In this document: positions 25,301 to 32,721 of the stretch, piece after piece
Layout: the number at the start of each line of letters is the position of its first letter
How positions within the stretch are numbered: the first letter of the stretch is position 1
Origin: Lutraria lutraria
Lineage: Eukaryota > Mollusca > Bivalvia > Venerida > Mactridae
DNA length: 64,000 nucleotides
Direction: 5' to 3'
Assembly: GCA_964023205.1 (NCBI GenBank)
Contig: OZ026842.1
Location: 4,133,067 to 4,197,066 of the forward strand
The notes under the pieces: model-generated
Databases searched by the model: none
Told to the model about the DNA's origin: nothing
Seen by the model: the letters and a program-made list of their open reading frames with translations, nothing else
Position numbers and translations under genes: made by a program

Positions 25301-26635
25301 CTTCTGAGGTCTGTCATCTAAGTCATTATCTGAACCATCACCTTGTCTACTAGTCATTTCACTTTTGTCACTATGGTAACCGGATGTATTGATTGTGTTA
25401 AACCTTTGTGCAATAAATTGATCATTAGTAACTTGATCAAAATACTCATTCAGATTTTTCGGAATGGTGGCTGGATCAAAAGAATGAGTTGGTTTTTCAA
25501 CTGGCATAAAAGAATGACTGCTGACAACATTCCCATAGTAGAACTTTTCTCCGGGGATCCCCTTACCCAAAGTCTCACTGTTAAAAGATGGACCACTTGG
25601 TTGATCTTTTGATGGAGATATATCAAACTGAATCTCATCAAGGTCTTGTCTATGCTGTACTTGACCCTTAGGTGAAGGACGTGATCTAGGTGATTGTTCA
25701 AATCTAGAAGACTTCTGACCTCTAGGTGAGTTACAGCTTTTGGAATAAGGGCTACTTGGCCCAGGAGAGTGCAAAGGGGGTGTCTTGCTAAGTACTCTCC
25801 TCTCCTGCATATGATAATTTGAGCCCAATGGAGAGAAAATATCATTATTGTCACACATAGCCTCCTGATTACCAGTTTTTCCAACAAAATTATCCATGAA
25901 TTCTTTACTCAACCCATGGGTTGAAGGATGAAATGGTCCTGTATTAGCCAAATCATTGTCAGCCTCACCTTCGAGTTGACGGAATTCTGGTGTCACACTG
26001 TCTCTTGCTCCATTAATTAGATTATCAGAATCACTTGAGTCACTATCAGCACCAATGTTTTCATTATTTTCAATTGTTTGAAATCGGTTGGCTGTCAAAC
26101 TGCTGTAATCGTAGTGATTGTTTCCAAATTTCCCTTTGTCAGTTTTATTAGGAGTTGATACAAGCCGACTGCTATCAAAGTAACTATCTTCAACATGAGA
26201 ACTTTGGTCAATGTCAGAAAATGTTAATGTTCGCACAGGAGCAAAAAGTTCTCCAGATTCACTCAAATTTGCCGGAGCAGCAAACCTTTGAGAAATAGCA
26301 GTAACTAAGGCGGGACTTCCATCTGGACCAGACCTTTGATGAGAATTAGTCATGATGACATCAGGCTGATAACTAGCATCAAAGCCACCATTGTCTCTCT
26401 CTTCCATGTCCATTTCTACTATTTCTAAAGTGTTTAAGTCTGTAATTGCACGGGGAAAGAATGATTGGTCAGTTCCACTAATTATGCCTGTTTCAACGCT
26501 TTTCTCGTTCTTTAAGAATTGTAGAAAATTATCAGTTTGAATGTTCTGTATAAGGTTGACCTCCTCAGAAAAAGGAATTATGAAGTTTCCAGCCTCAGTA
26601 GGAGAAGATGGGATATCTTCTATAAAGCCATTCAT
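3476..26635 (-). CDS. CNTROB: Centrobin (centrosomal BRCA2-interacting protein), 24 coding exons
   Basis: Centrobin is a coiled-coil protein of the daughter centriole, needed for centriole duplication and elongation. My coding exons, in transcription order: 24083-26635, 23355-23460, 20263-20359, 19546-19699, 18467-18502, 17502-17582, 16921-17037, 16209-16307, 15441-15596, 14672-14764, 14093-14206, 13286-13381, 12577-12773, 12052-12117, 10874-10961, 10046-10452, 8872-9476, 8275-8386, 7291-7375, 6470-6539, 5604-5686, 4514-4580, 3948-4222, 3476-3625. Every junction agrees in phase and the total is 5,907 nt (1,968 aa). The family call rests on remembered similarity to vertebrate centrobin: 'QQVAVAVSTDKRKDLMIEQL' at 17.5 kb, 'ARVMEGW' at 17.0 kb, 'MEEVRHQLQSM' at 23.4 kb, 'QWNEALSML' at 10.9 kb and the terminal 'VWK'. 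It is about twice the vertebrate length because of the first coding exon. Donor 20263 is GC rather than GT. Confidence 0.93.
5275..5440 (-). repeat. tRNA-derived SINE copy (decayed)
   Basis: The minus strand reads a tRNA-like head ('CCAGTGGTTAGTGAACTG') followed by a body shared with copies at 12,185-12,335, 14,845-15,020, 32,045-32,250 and 48,176-48,370 (minus) and 19,958-20,160 (plus). Head plus shared body is what defines a SINE. Confidence 0.55.
7756..7842 (+). repeat. tRNA-like SINE head
   Basis: An A-box-like 'TGGAGTGGTTATGG' and a B-box-like 'GAGTTTAAATCCC' about 50 nt apart, in tRNA order. The acceptor stem is not intact, so I call a tRNA-derived repeat rather than a tRNA gene. Centrobin intron, antisense to the gene. 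Confidence 0.5.
7888..8150 (+). repeat. Dispersed repeat; carries the empty site of the 18.96-kb MITE
   Basis: Starts 'AGGGGTGTCAATAGA' and ends in the CCGGAATT-type palindromic stretch near 8,119-8,145. A second copy at 18,882-19,508 differs mainly by a 380-bp insertion. Here the sequence runs CATAT-TTAA-CTCAG without interruption (7,979-7,992), which is the uninterrupted target. Confidence 0.75.
8275..10452 (-). CDS. CNTROB: Centrobin Ser/Gln-rich linker (coding exons 16-18)
   Basis: Exons 10046-10452 (407 nt), 8872-9476 (605 nt) and 8275-8386 encode low-complexity Ser/Pro/Gln-rich sequence with no domain I recognise, e.g. 'SVVQPPSSSSTPPKASATN' and 'SHPSSSVSHPVPSS'. Two short ordered-looking stretches occur: 'MRQFQDYMN' at 10.06 kb and 'LQKIQQYQQLLTM' at 9.29 kb. 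The junctions AG/T and G/GA restore Ser and Gly codons. The exons are longer and less conserved than those of the coil. Vertebrate centrobin also follows its coil with a Pro/Ser-rich segment. Confidence 0.85.
10874..20359 (-). CDS. CNTROB: Centrobin coiled-coil core (coding exons 3-15)
   Basis: Thirteen short exons of 36-197 nt encode an almost continuous charged coiled coil, e.g. 'EALRQEKEKAAQDLEQLKDR' (16.2 kb), 'VEAEKEKGDLLQQECENLRE' (15.5 kb) and 'VTKVKKLEMDLDAAHREK' (14.1 kb). This is the best-conserved part against vertebrate centrobin. The exon at 20,263-20,359 (EHSDIIAGFGVELGDQHR) precedes the coil. Many exons begin and end in phase 0, so skipping one would keep the frame. In the family this region mediates self-association and centriole binding; that role is inferred from homology. 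Confidence 0.9.
12185..12335 (-). repeat. tRNA-derived SINE copy, partial
   Basis: Shares the SINE body ('TAGTACTGGTTAGAATA' on the minus strand, and the 'AACAATGTTGATTTTCC' block) with the copies at 14.9, 19.96, 32.1 and 48.2 kb. The tRNA head is degraded. Confidence 0.5.
14845..15020 (-). repeat. tRNA-derived SINE copy, head lost
   Basis: Body segments match the other members (GACAAAAATATTGAG, GTACTGGTTAGAATATCG on the minus strand). It ends before a clear B box. Confidence 0.5.
16068..16181. repeat. 114-bp hairpin element (32-bp arms)
   Basis: Arms 16068-16099 and 16150-16181 are inverted repeats with one mismatch, starting GGTTAGTGT. The 50-nt middle is GC-richer and includes partly complementary 'GCTCGCT'/'ACTCGC'. 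It sits in a centrobin intron. It may be a tiny foldback transposon or a small-RNA hairpin. Confidence 0.8.
16508..16800. repeat. Minisatellite built on GGTCCCTAAC
   Basis: Degenerate tandem units of roughly 20 bp such as 'GTGGTCCCTAACCAGTGCT' and 'GGTCCCTAACTAGAGT', more than a dozen copies, in a centrobin intron. The left flank (16,448 on) resembles the 'GTAACCTCT..GCAACA' repeat at 19.78 kb. Confidence 0.8.
18958..19337. mobile_element. piggyBac-like MITE with TTAA target duplication
   Basis: A 380-bp insert within the dispersed repeat at 18,882-19,508. It is flanked by TTAA at 18,954-18,957 and 19,338-19,341. Its ends, AGTCCCATAAGC and (reverse complement) AGCCCCATGAGC, match at 10 of 12 positions. 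The related repeat at 7,888-8,150 has a single TTAA at this point. TTAA duplication with short ends containing CCC is the piggyBac signature. Inside are a CRE (TGACGTCA, near 19,169) followed by CTCTATATATT, a promoter-like pair, and a perfect palindrome around 19,085-19,117. No transposase is encoded, so it is non-autonomous. Confidence 0.8.
19958..20160 (+). repeat. tRNA-derived SINE, best plus-strand copy
   Basis: A-box-like 'ATAGTTAGTGCACTGG' and B-box-like 'AGGTTGGAATCCC' are followed by the family body (AATTTGACAAAAATGTTG) and a tail near 'GTTAGTGAGTATTGG'. In a centrobin intron, antisense to the gene. Confidence 0.65.
21649..21729 (-). CDS. Short ATGGCGGC-initiated ORF, possible alternative first exon
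   Basis: On the minus strand ATGGCGGC opens a 26-codon frame (MAAHLTSDYEFKYEDGAYSN...) ending in TAG. AAAATGGCGGC is the YY1-type motif often found at start codons of CpG-island promoters, and CpG is frequent from 21,660 to 22,170, unlike the rest of the intron. It lies in the centrobin intron 20,360-23,354, on the same strand. A short centrobin isoform starting here would drop the long N-terminus, but I find no strong donor; the best (GC/GTATTC) does not give the right phase for the exon at 20,359. It could also be a nested short gene or chance. Confidence 0.3.
   Translation of the reverse strand: MAAHLTSDYEFKYEDGAYSNENATAL
21660..22170. promoter_or_regulatory. CpG-rich island within a centrobin intron
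   Basis: Dense CpG ('TACGAAACGAGGACG', 'CCCGCGACGATTCGTACCG') in otherwise CpG-poor DNA, with a GCCGCCATTTTGA motif at 21,722-21,734. On the plus strand there is also a strong donor (ACG/GTAAGT at 21,834), an acceptor (TTTTCAG at 22,232) and AATAAA near 22,378. It therefore looks like a promoter that could fire in either direction. Confidence 0.4.
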
Positions 26636-26742
26636 CAGGATGCAGATGAAATCCAAGTCCAATAATTTGATGTTTCTTGTTTCCAATAATTAAACAGGTC
26701 TTCACATTGCAATCAGAATTCGACCCAACATATTCATACTAC
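24083..26742 (-). CDS. CNTROB: Centrobin exon with 5'UTR leader and 851-codon disordered N-terminus
   Basis: One exon of about 2.66 kb. The acceptor AG is at 26,744-26,743, followed by an untranslated leader with an 11-codon upstream ORF (MNMLGRILIAM). The first in-frame ATG of the main frame is at 26,633-26,635 (MNGFIEDIPSSPTEAG). The frame stays open upstream of that ATG only through a TTG codon, so I use the ATG. The protein is rich in Ser, Asn, Gln and Asp with no clear fold; a proline-directed Ser-Pro cluster lies around 25,640-25,800 (SPRGQKSSRFEQSPRSRPSP). It looks disordered and phosphorylatable. Vertebrate centrobin has a much shorter region before the coiled coil, so this exon is lineage-specific in length. 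The donor CAG/GTAGTT ends the exon in phase 0. Confidence 0.85.
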
Positions 26743-26914
26743 CTGCAAGATAAAAAAGACATTGATCATAAATAATAGCTACACATAATTTTCAGGGCAA
26801 CATCACTGACAAACATGTAGAACATTTATTAAATGATTTATAGTTTCCATAGAATCTAAGAAATTATAAGCAGACAGGGAAATTACATCCATCTTATAAA
26901 GTTATAAATACCTT

Positions 26915-27050
26915 CGTCGAAAACACAATATAACATGAATTCTTTCTTCCCACATACTATCAGACTCTGGAACAGTTTGCCCTATGGCATCAAGGCCAGT
27001 ATAAGTCTTCAAAACTTCACTGATAGCCTTAACTCACAGTCATACTAATT
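26915..27050 (+). pseudogene. Relic of a non-LTR retrotransposon reverse transcriptase C-terminus
   Basis: The plus strand encodes 'MNSFFPHTIRLWNSLPYGIK', then 'ASISLQNFTDSLNSQSY' and a stop. The 'SFFPRTIRxWNSLP' pattern ending shortly before a stop is typical of the C-terminal tail of LINE reverse transcriptases. Only the tail is present, as expected for a 5'-truncated insertion. It lies upstream of the centrobin 26.7-kb exon, probably in the first intron. Confidence 0.7.
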
Positions 27051-27275
27051 TCATTAGCCTGTTTTTAGTTTTATCTTTAACAAAGTTGTAAATAATGTTC
27101 ATTAACACTAACATAAGACATGTAACATTTCAGTTTTAACACTTAAACTTTAACACACCCCTACCTCCCCCAGTCATAAATAGATTGGAGAACCAATGCA
27201 GATAGACTAATACTAGTAACAGCCACTATGTTTCATTTGTTAAACTTAATGTTAGTAGAAGCCATGTTGTCAGGT

Positions 27276-28256
27276 TGTCGAACAGAGTGTCAGACTTTTC
27301 GACCCCTAACTTTTTCGACCCCTAACATTTTCAACCCCGAAATTACTTGACCCCTACACTTTCGACCCCTAATGGCATTTTGACCCCTAAAGTTCTAAGG
27401 CTTTTCGACCCCTATTTCACACATTGTATTTGGTATGACAATAGATAATTGAATGGTTGTTAAAAATTCGTTCACACGTTTTTGTACTCCTATTAAGTGA
27501 TGGTAAAATGATCAAATTGTACTTTATTGTTTATTTAAAGCGTTGTAAAAAATTAAATATATTACCTCAACATAATCTTGTTTACGACGACGCGACATCA
27601 TGACAAACAATAGGGAACTAAAATGTCTTATCCAATCAAATAAAAATGCCTTATCCAATCAAGTAACATTCACAGTTTGTGTTATTACTTAAATTAAAAT
27701 ATTTTCATGTTTTACAAACTGTTACACGAAACAAATGATCAAAACGTCTTATATCACCTTTTAATGACAATTACAATGTTTTTCACCGTAAGAACATAAT
27801 TATACAATTATCATCTTTAATGAACTCTTTCATCTATTGTAAACAAGTAAATTACAATAAAAAACAACAACAATAATACAATATTAATTAACAATTTTCA
27901 ATGTTTCATAATAGCAATATAACATATTACAGATTACAAAATTTACACTAATTCAATATTGAATTGATTTTTTATTAACACAATTTCTTCAATTATCACA
28001 TTTCTTCAAACAAACAAAAAGTAATATTACGCATATTATATATATTCATTATCATGATGAAAAAAAAACTAATGTACAAACATAACTAAATCAAGCTCAA
28101 TATTCTTCATAATAAGAAAGATAAAAAAGTAGGGGTCGAAATGCCGTCACAAATATTCCCAAAGTAGGGGTCGAAATAGTTAGGGGTCGATAAGGCTAAG
28201 GATAAAAGTGGGGGTTGAAAAAGTTAGGGGTCGAACTGTCTTGCTACCGTCGAACA
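27276..28256. mobile_element. Transposon-like element with inverted arrays of CGACCCCTA
   Basis: The left end (27,296-27,412) has seven or so spaced copies of 'TTCGACCCCTAA' or close variants in one orientation. The right end (28,130-28,235) has five or so in the opposite orientation, beginning with a similar order and spacing. The roughly 700-bp AT-rich centre has no ORF. This is the layout of a non-autonomous DNA transposon with long, subrepeated inverted ends. Exact borders and target duplication are unclear. Confidence 0.6.
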
Positions 28257-28259
28257 AGT

Positions 28260-29700
28260 CCAATGAAAGGAATACATACAATTGTTTATCTTAAATAACT
28301 AACAAACACGAACTATTCTACATACTAATTTGTACACATCAGATCTCAGATCTATGCAGAAATCAATCAAACTGTTAAAAAAGCCAGTAACACTATAAAC
28401 AATGTTGACATTTAACATCGCGAAAACACATGGCAAATCCGATTTTTTAACGGAGTACGGCAAATTCCTTCTCGGTAATTGGTAATCTTAATTAAGTTTT
28501 ATTGTACTGCATTATAAATGAAATTATACAAACCAAAAGTTTGAAGACGAAACATCAAATGCAAAATATTAAGATTTGTTTGAAACCTGTCAAAACAAAT
28601 TCAAACCGAGGCTGAAACAAAGATAAAACGCTAACGAATAAAGCCCAGGGCGCGCAACGTAATGTAGCTATATATACACAAACAAATAAACAAAACTTTT
28701 TCCTTGTTTTTGTCTCCATTATACAGAAACAAATATTTTTTTACCTATTTGTTTATCTTTATCATATTATTTTACTGACATAAAATGATGTAAGTGTATA
28801 TTTCCTACTTATACCATATTTATCATTTTTTTTGTTTTTTTTTGTACATTTAAACGCTTATGACACCTAGACTCACACGAAAGTGCTACCTAGCTGTGTA
28901 TTATCTAATTCTTCTATTTTTTTTACGAAAAAAATAGCTGTACATGATCAGGGATGCTATATTACATGTATAATATAGCATCCCTGACATGATGTACAAA
29001 TTATTATTCTATCAAAGTGAGCAAAATATATGTGAATTTATCTTTTCTTGAATATCTTCTGTAAAGTCAAATATGTACTATATTTATGTTAATATTCTTG
29101 CTTCTTTTTTGCAATATACAATGTGTGTGTTAAACATTTACTTAAACTTGTATCTTTTGTACACAACTAACAAGAAAAATGATTATGTTACTAACCTTTT
29201 ACACTTGTATTTGTATATTATGTTAATACTCATGTTTTCATACTTGTACGAACTGAGATATTGAAATAAACCTGTAAACTTGTATGTATATAAGTCCTTG
29301 GCATCAGTTTGATCTCTAATAGGCGCGACAACAAACAGGTGTTTGTCTGATTTGATTTCACATGTGCGCTGATTGCAAGTATCATTACTGCGTGTTGTTG
29401 ATTAGATTATCACACCAATTAATTCATGTTATTTCAAATCAAACCAAATGATCAACTTAAATGTACATAACATTTTCATGAAGAACATGTAGATCATGCC
29501 TTATGAACGTTGTTGAATCGGAATACCAGTTTTTATCATGTTAATTGTCCACTATATGGTAATATTAGAACATTTTTTCTGGCCTAATATTAATAAGTTT
29601 TCCACACTATTGTCATTAAAAAAAACATTAAAGTAGCAAAATATATTGACCGTGCTATGAATCAAAGAAAAGATACCCTAGAAATCTGATACTGTTTCTT
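28260..29700. other. Putative centrobin promoter region and intergenic DNA
   Basis: The centrobin exon at 26,742 starts after an acceptor, so an upstream noncoding exon must exist. Around 28,610-28,680 the minus strand has TATATATAG followed by a small CpG patch (GTTGCGCGCCC), the best promoter candidate, but I cannot place a donor. At 28,948-28,987 is a hairpin with perfect 17-bp arms around CAGGGATGCTATATT. Nothing else is identifiable up to 29,700. Confidence 0.35.
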
Positions 29701-30004
29701 TTTTATACGCGCATTTATTCTGTTCAAATCTTATTCAAATGATCATAAAAAAAATCGAAGCCTAAACATGACAGTATCACTTCCTACATGGAAAGACAGA
29801 CCAAGAGGGATACAGATCAGAGCTTCACGTTGACTAGGAATAAGTAATGACAAGCTTGAACAGCTACTGATGTATACACCGATACCTTTTCACATGAACG
29901 AAGACAGAACAATTCTAAGTTGTCGTATGTTGTGCGTTAGGACAATTAAATGCACATTGTTTTAAGGACACTATATAATACAAAATGAACAACCGTTTAC
30001 TTAT

Positions 30005-30850
30005 TATCTTTATTGTTGAGATCATTGTTATATATTGCAAATAACACATGATTAGAAAACAGGTCCTGTTATCAGTAAATGTAAACATAATCACAGTTAA
30101 ATCATTGTAATCACTAACTGTAACACTATAGCATACAGTATTAGTCGATGAAGTTGGCATCTTCATGGCACTTGCCAGCATGGTAGCGCTCTTGATGTCT
30201 GCTGAGCAAAATTTGTGCTAAAAGACTGTTGACAAACACCATGTATTTTACTTTCTTCATGATATCTTTGACGATATGGGGACAAATAATACTGGTTTGT
30301 AAACCGTTTGCTACATTCACGGCACTACACATCATCAAATTTGTGGGTTTGGAACATGAGCTTTTAAAAAATAAGTCTATTTCTTTTCACATATGCTGCA
30401 CTCGAATAGATGTGGCGGTATAATTTGTTCCTCGGCCATCATGGCATGTGACTGAAACGAAATAAAAGCATTCTTTATTATTGTTATTTGTTCAGTACAC
30501 ATTGTAAAACAAACAGGAAATATTAACTGGAGCCTATGAGTTCTAAATTTATGAGGTTTAGACCGAAAATTCCGTCTCTGAAGGAAATCGAGGAGAACTG
30601 TTACCCTCGGTAACGTATATTTCCATTTTAACCAATTAATGTTTGGACAAGAAAAGCAAAAAAGTAGAGGGCCTACAGTGACAAAAATCTGAACCGGAGG
30701 TAGTCCTTTATTTAAGGAGTTGCAACAGTTATGTGGCTTTAGAAGAAAACGAAAAATAATGCACTTACGTGATGTTTTCCTAGTTTAATTGACAGAAAAC
30801 GCGCTTGTAACGAGATAACATTGTGACGTCAGTAGGTCACGTGGATTCCC
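30005..30850 (-). pseudogene. Decayed C2H2 zinc-finger gene with promoter and splice signals
   Basis: Minus strand. A donor (CATCAC/GTAAGTGC, near 30,769) and an acceptor (CGTTTCAG, near 30,453) frame an intron. The next exon starts ATGATGGCCGAGGAACAAAT and gives 'MMAEEQIIPPHLFECSICEK', then a stop. Downstream, in shifting frames, are finger remnants: 'CRECSKRFTNQYYLSPYRQ' just after an in-frame TAG, with Tyr where the first zinc-binding His should be, and 'LLSRHQERYHAGKCHEDANF' before a final stop at about 30,141. AATAAA is near 30,008 on this strand. At least two frameshifts and two stops break the frame. It may still be transcribed; the parent gene is not identifiable. Confidence 0.6.
30824..30843. 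promoter_or_regulatory. CRE plus E-box promoter candidate
   Basis: Palindromic CRE TGACGTCA at 30,824-30,831 and E-box CACGTG at 30,838-30,843, seven bases apart, about 55 bases upstream of the donor of the zinc-finger relic on the minus strand. Both motifs are symmetric, so direction is not fixed by them. Confidence 0.5.
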
Positions 30851-32250
30851 CACACTGATAATATTATTATAGATTACGCGAGTTTGTGTTCGGTGCTAGT
30901 TTGGATAAATTTATGAAAAATATGCCTTTACGTATTAATTCACATCTTTAACTGTGTATTATATATATAGCATAATGCGAATTATCAGAGAAATGTTCAA
31001 GAAAACTGTGTTTGATTTATATTTTATAAGAGATATTTGTTGAAATACCAGACTTTTTATGTACTTTTGACTCATGCGGTCAACTTTGATCATGTGTATT
31101 AGAAAAAGTAGCATGGATACCCCTCTTTTTTCCTTTTTATATTGTTAAGTATTATATATTGTGTTATGCTATGAAGTTTTAAAAGAATCTGTCCGTTGAA
31201 ATAAAAATTATGAATGTTTTTTTCTTCAATTATATGTTGGATTGTCTCCCTTTTAAGAGGGTTTTGATAAATAAATACATTTTTTCCAAATTTGGTTAAA
31301 ATTAAACAGATTTTTTCACTCTATTCCAATCAAAACGGTGTGTATAAATTGGGTGCTGTTGAAGAAACACGGTTGTACCAGCCAATTAAAAAAAATACAT
31401 GTTTTTTGATAATCCGCTCAAAATGGTCTTATAGGGGGGTCTTACAATCGGGTGTAACTCACAAACGAACATGGACACCTACATTTTTATTTTTGTGGTA
31501 GGAAAGGATTAATCTTTATACATGTATATACAACGTTTTTAAAAAATCTGTCCGTTAGAGTTTATTGTGATGTATATGCATATTTTTCCAACGCTAAATG
31601 TCGCAACCCTACCGTTAAATGTCACAATGTGTGTTTTCTGGGAAACTCAATGCAGCTCGTGGGATTAATTTTAATTGGATATTTTTTTTCATCGCTGTGG
31701 AAATATGTTTTAATGTTGTATATATATTAGTTGGTAAATGAGTTCACATTTAGTATTATGGATAACGGATAAGTTGGTAACTATAATAGTGACACAATGA
31801 ATTACTAATATACATTTTGTATATTGATGTATTTAAAGTTGTTCGTCTGTCGCTTCTCAATATTGCAGGGTTTTTACCTAGCTATTTGCGTTGTGGACGG
31901 TTTACTAGCTATTGTATTAAATTACTGTATAATTACGTTACATTTATATATAATGTGATTTTACATATTTTTTCCAGAGGGTTTAAACACCGTTTTTCAG
32001 TGATATCTCGTACGTATTATAATATTATAAAGTACACCTAACCAGTTTTCCTGTATTGTATTCTAACCAGTGGTATCTTGTATACCCTCTCCAAGGAGCT
32101 AGCACATTCTCCACGTGTATACATGTAGGCAAATATACTTTTTTTGTCAATTTTTCATAGAAGGGTATGACTTGCTATGAACGGGATTCACACCTAGTTT
32201 GCTGGGTTACTATAAGTACTGCACACTAACCACTGGACCATGGGTGCTAC
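30851..32250. other. Intergenic, no supported gene; SINE at right end
   Basis: AT-rich with short open frames on the plus strand (31,292-31,501; 31,817-32,041) that show no domain or composition bias I trust. A SINE copy occupies 32,045-32,250 on the minus strand: head 'GGTCCAGTGGTTAGTGTGC' and B box 'GGTGTGAATCCCG', the best tRNA-like head of the family here. Confidence 0.6.
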
Positions 32251-32520
32251 ATTGTTTATTTATACAAGAGATGTCTATTAGACAACTAAGGAACATTATA
32301 CATGCTTTCACATAACACGTCTCATTCTCACAAAGGAGCAAAATAAAAGATATACAAGTTGATTTAGTGCTAGAAACAAATTTGCACACTTTTATCTAAT
32401 AGTTTCTATGTAAGGTAGATAAGCATTATGTATGATTAAATATAGCACCGTGAAATAAATGTCCATTTCTTTGTTTTCGCCTCAAAGGAACAAATGTACA
32501 ACATGTTTTATAAACTTATT

Positions 32521-32721
32521 TTAAGCAGATTTGGAGTCTGTAATGCTTGTCACCATAGCATAGATCTTGTCATTGGAGAATTCAACAACTGTGTGAGGAT
32601 TCACTACCAATACCTTTCTTGTTGAATTTTTCATTTGTCGTTCTACTTCCATGAAACCTTTATCACTGGAGAGAATAGTAAACGCCACATCGGATGGAAG
32701 TCGCTCGTCCATTTTTCCAAC
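32521..32721 (-). CDS. ZNF451: ZNF451 last exon
   Basis: 67 codons including the stop (TAA at 32,523-32,521). It begins V-G-K-M-D-E-R-L-P and contains 'DVAFTILSSDKGFMEVERQM', which aligns with the end of the vertebrate ZNF451 PIN-like domain ('FTILSGDQGFLELE'). The acceptor TATCTTCCAG abuts a 27-bp tandem array. A candidate AATAAA for the transcript is at 32,260-32,255 on the minus strand, about 260 nt past the stop. Confidence 0.9.
   Translation of the reverse strand, partial: VGKMDERLPSDVAFTILSSDKGFMEVERQMKNSTRKVLVVNPHTVVEFSNDKIYAMVTSITDSKSA

Noticed and set aside
25048..25887. Several 60-145-codon frames on both strands
   Set aside because: Shadows of the long centrobin exon, which has the consistent splice phase.
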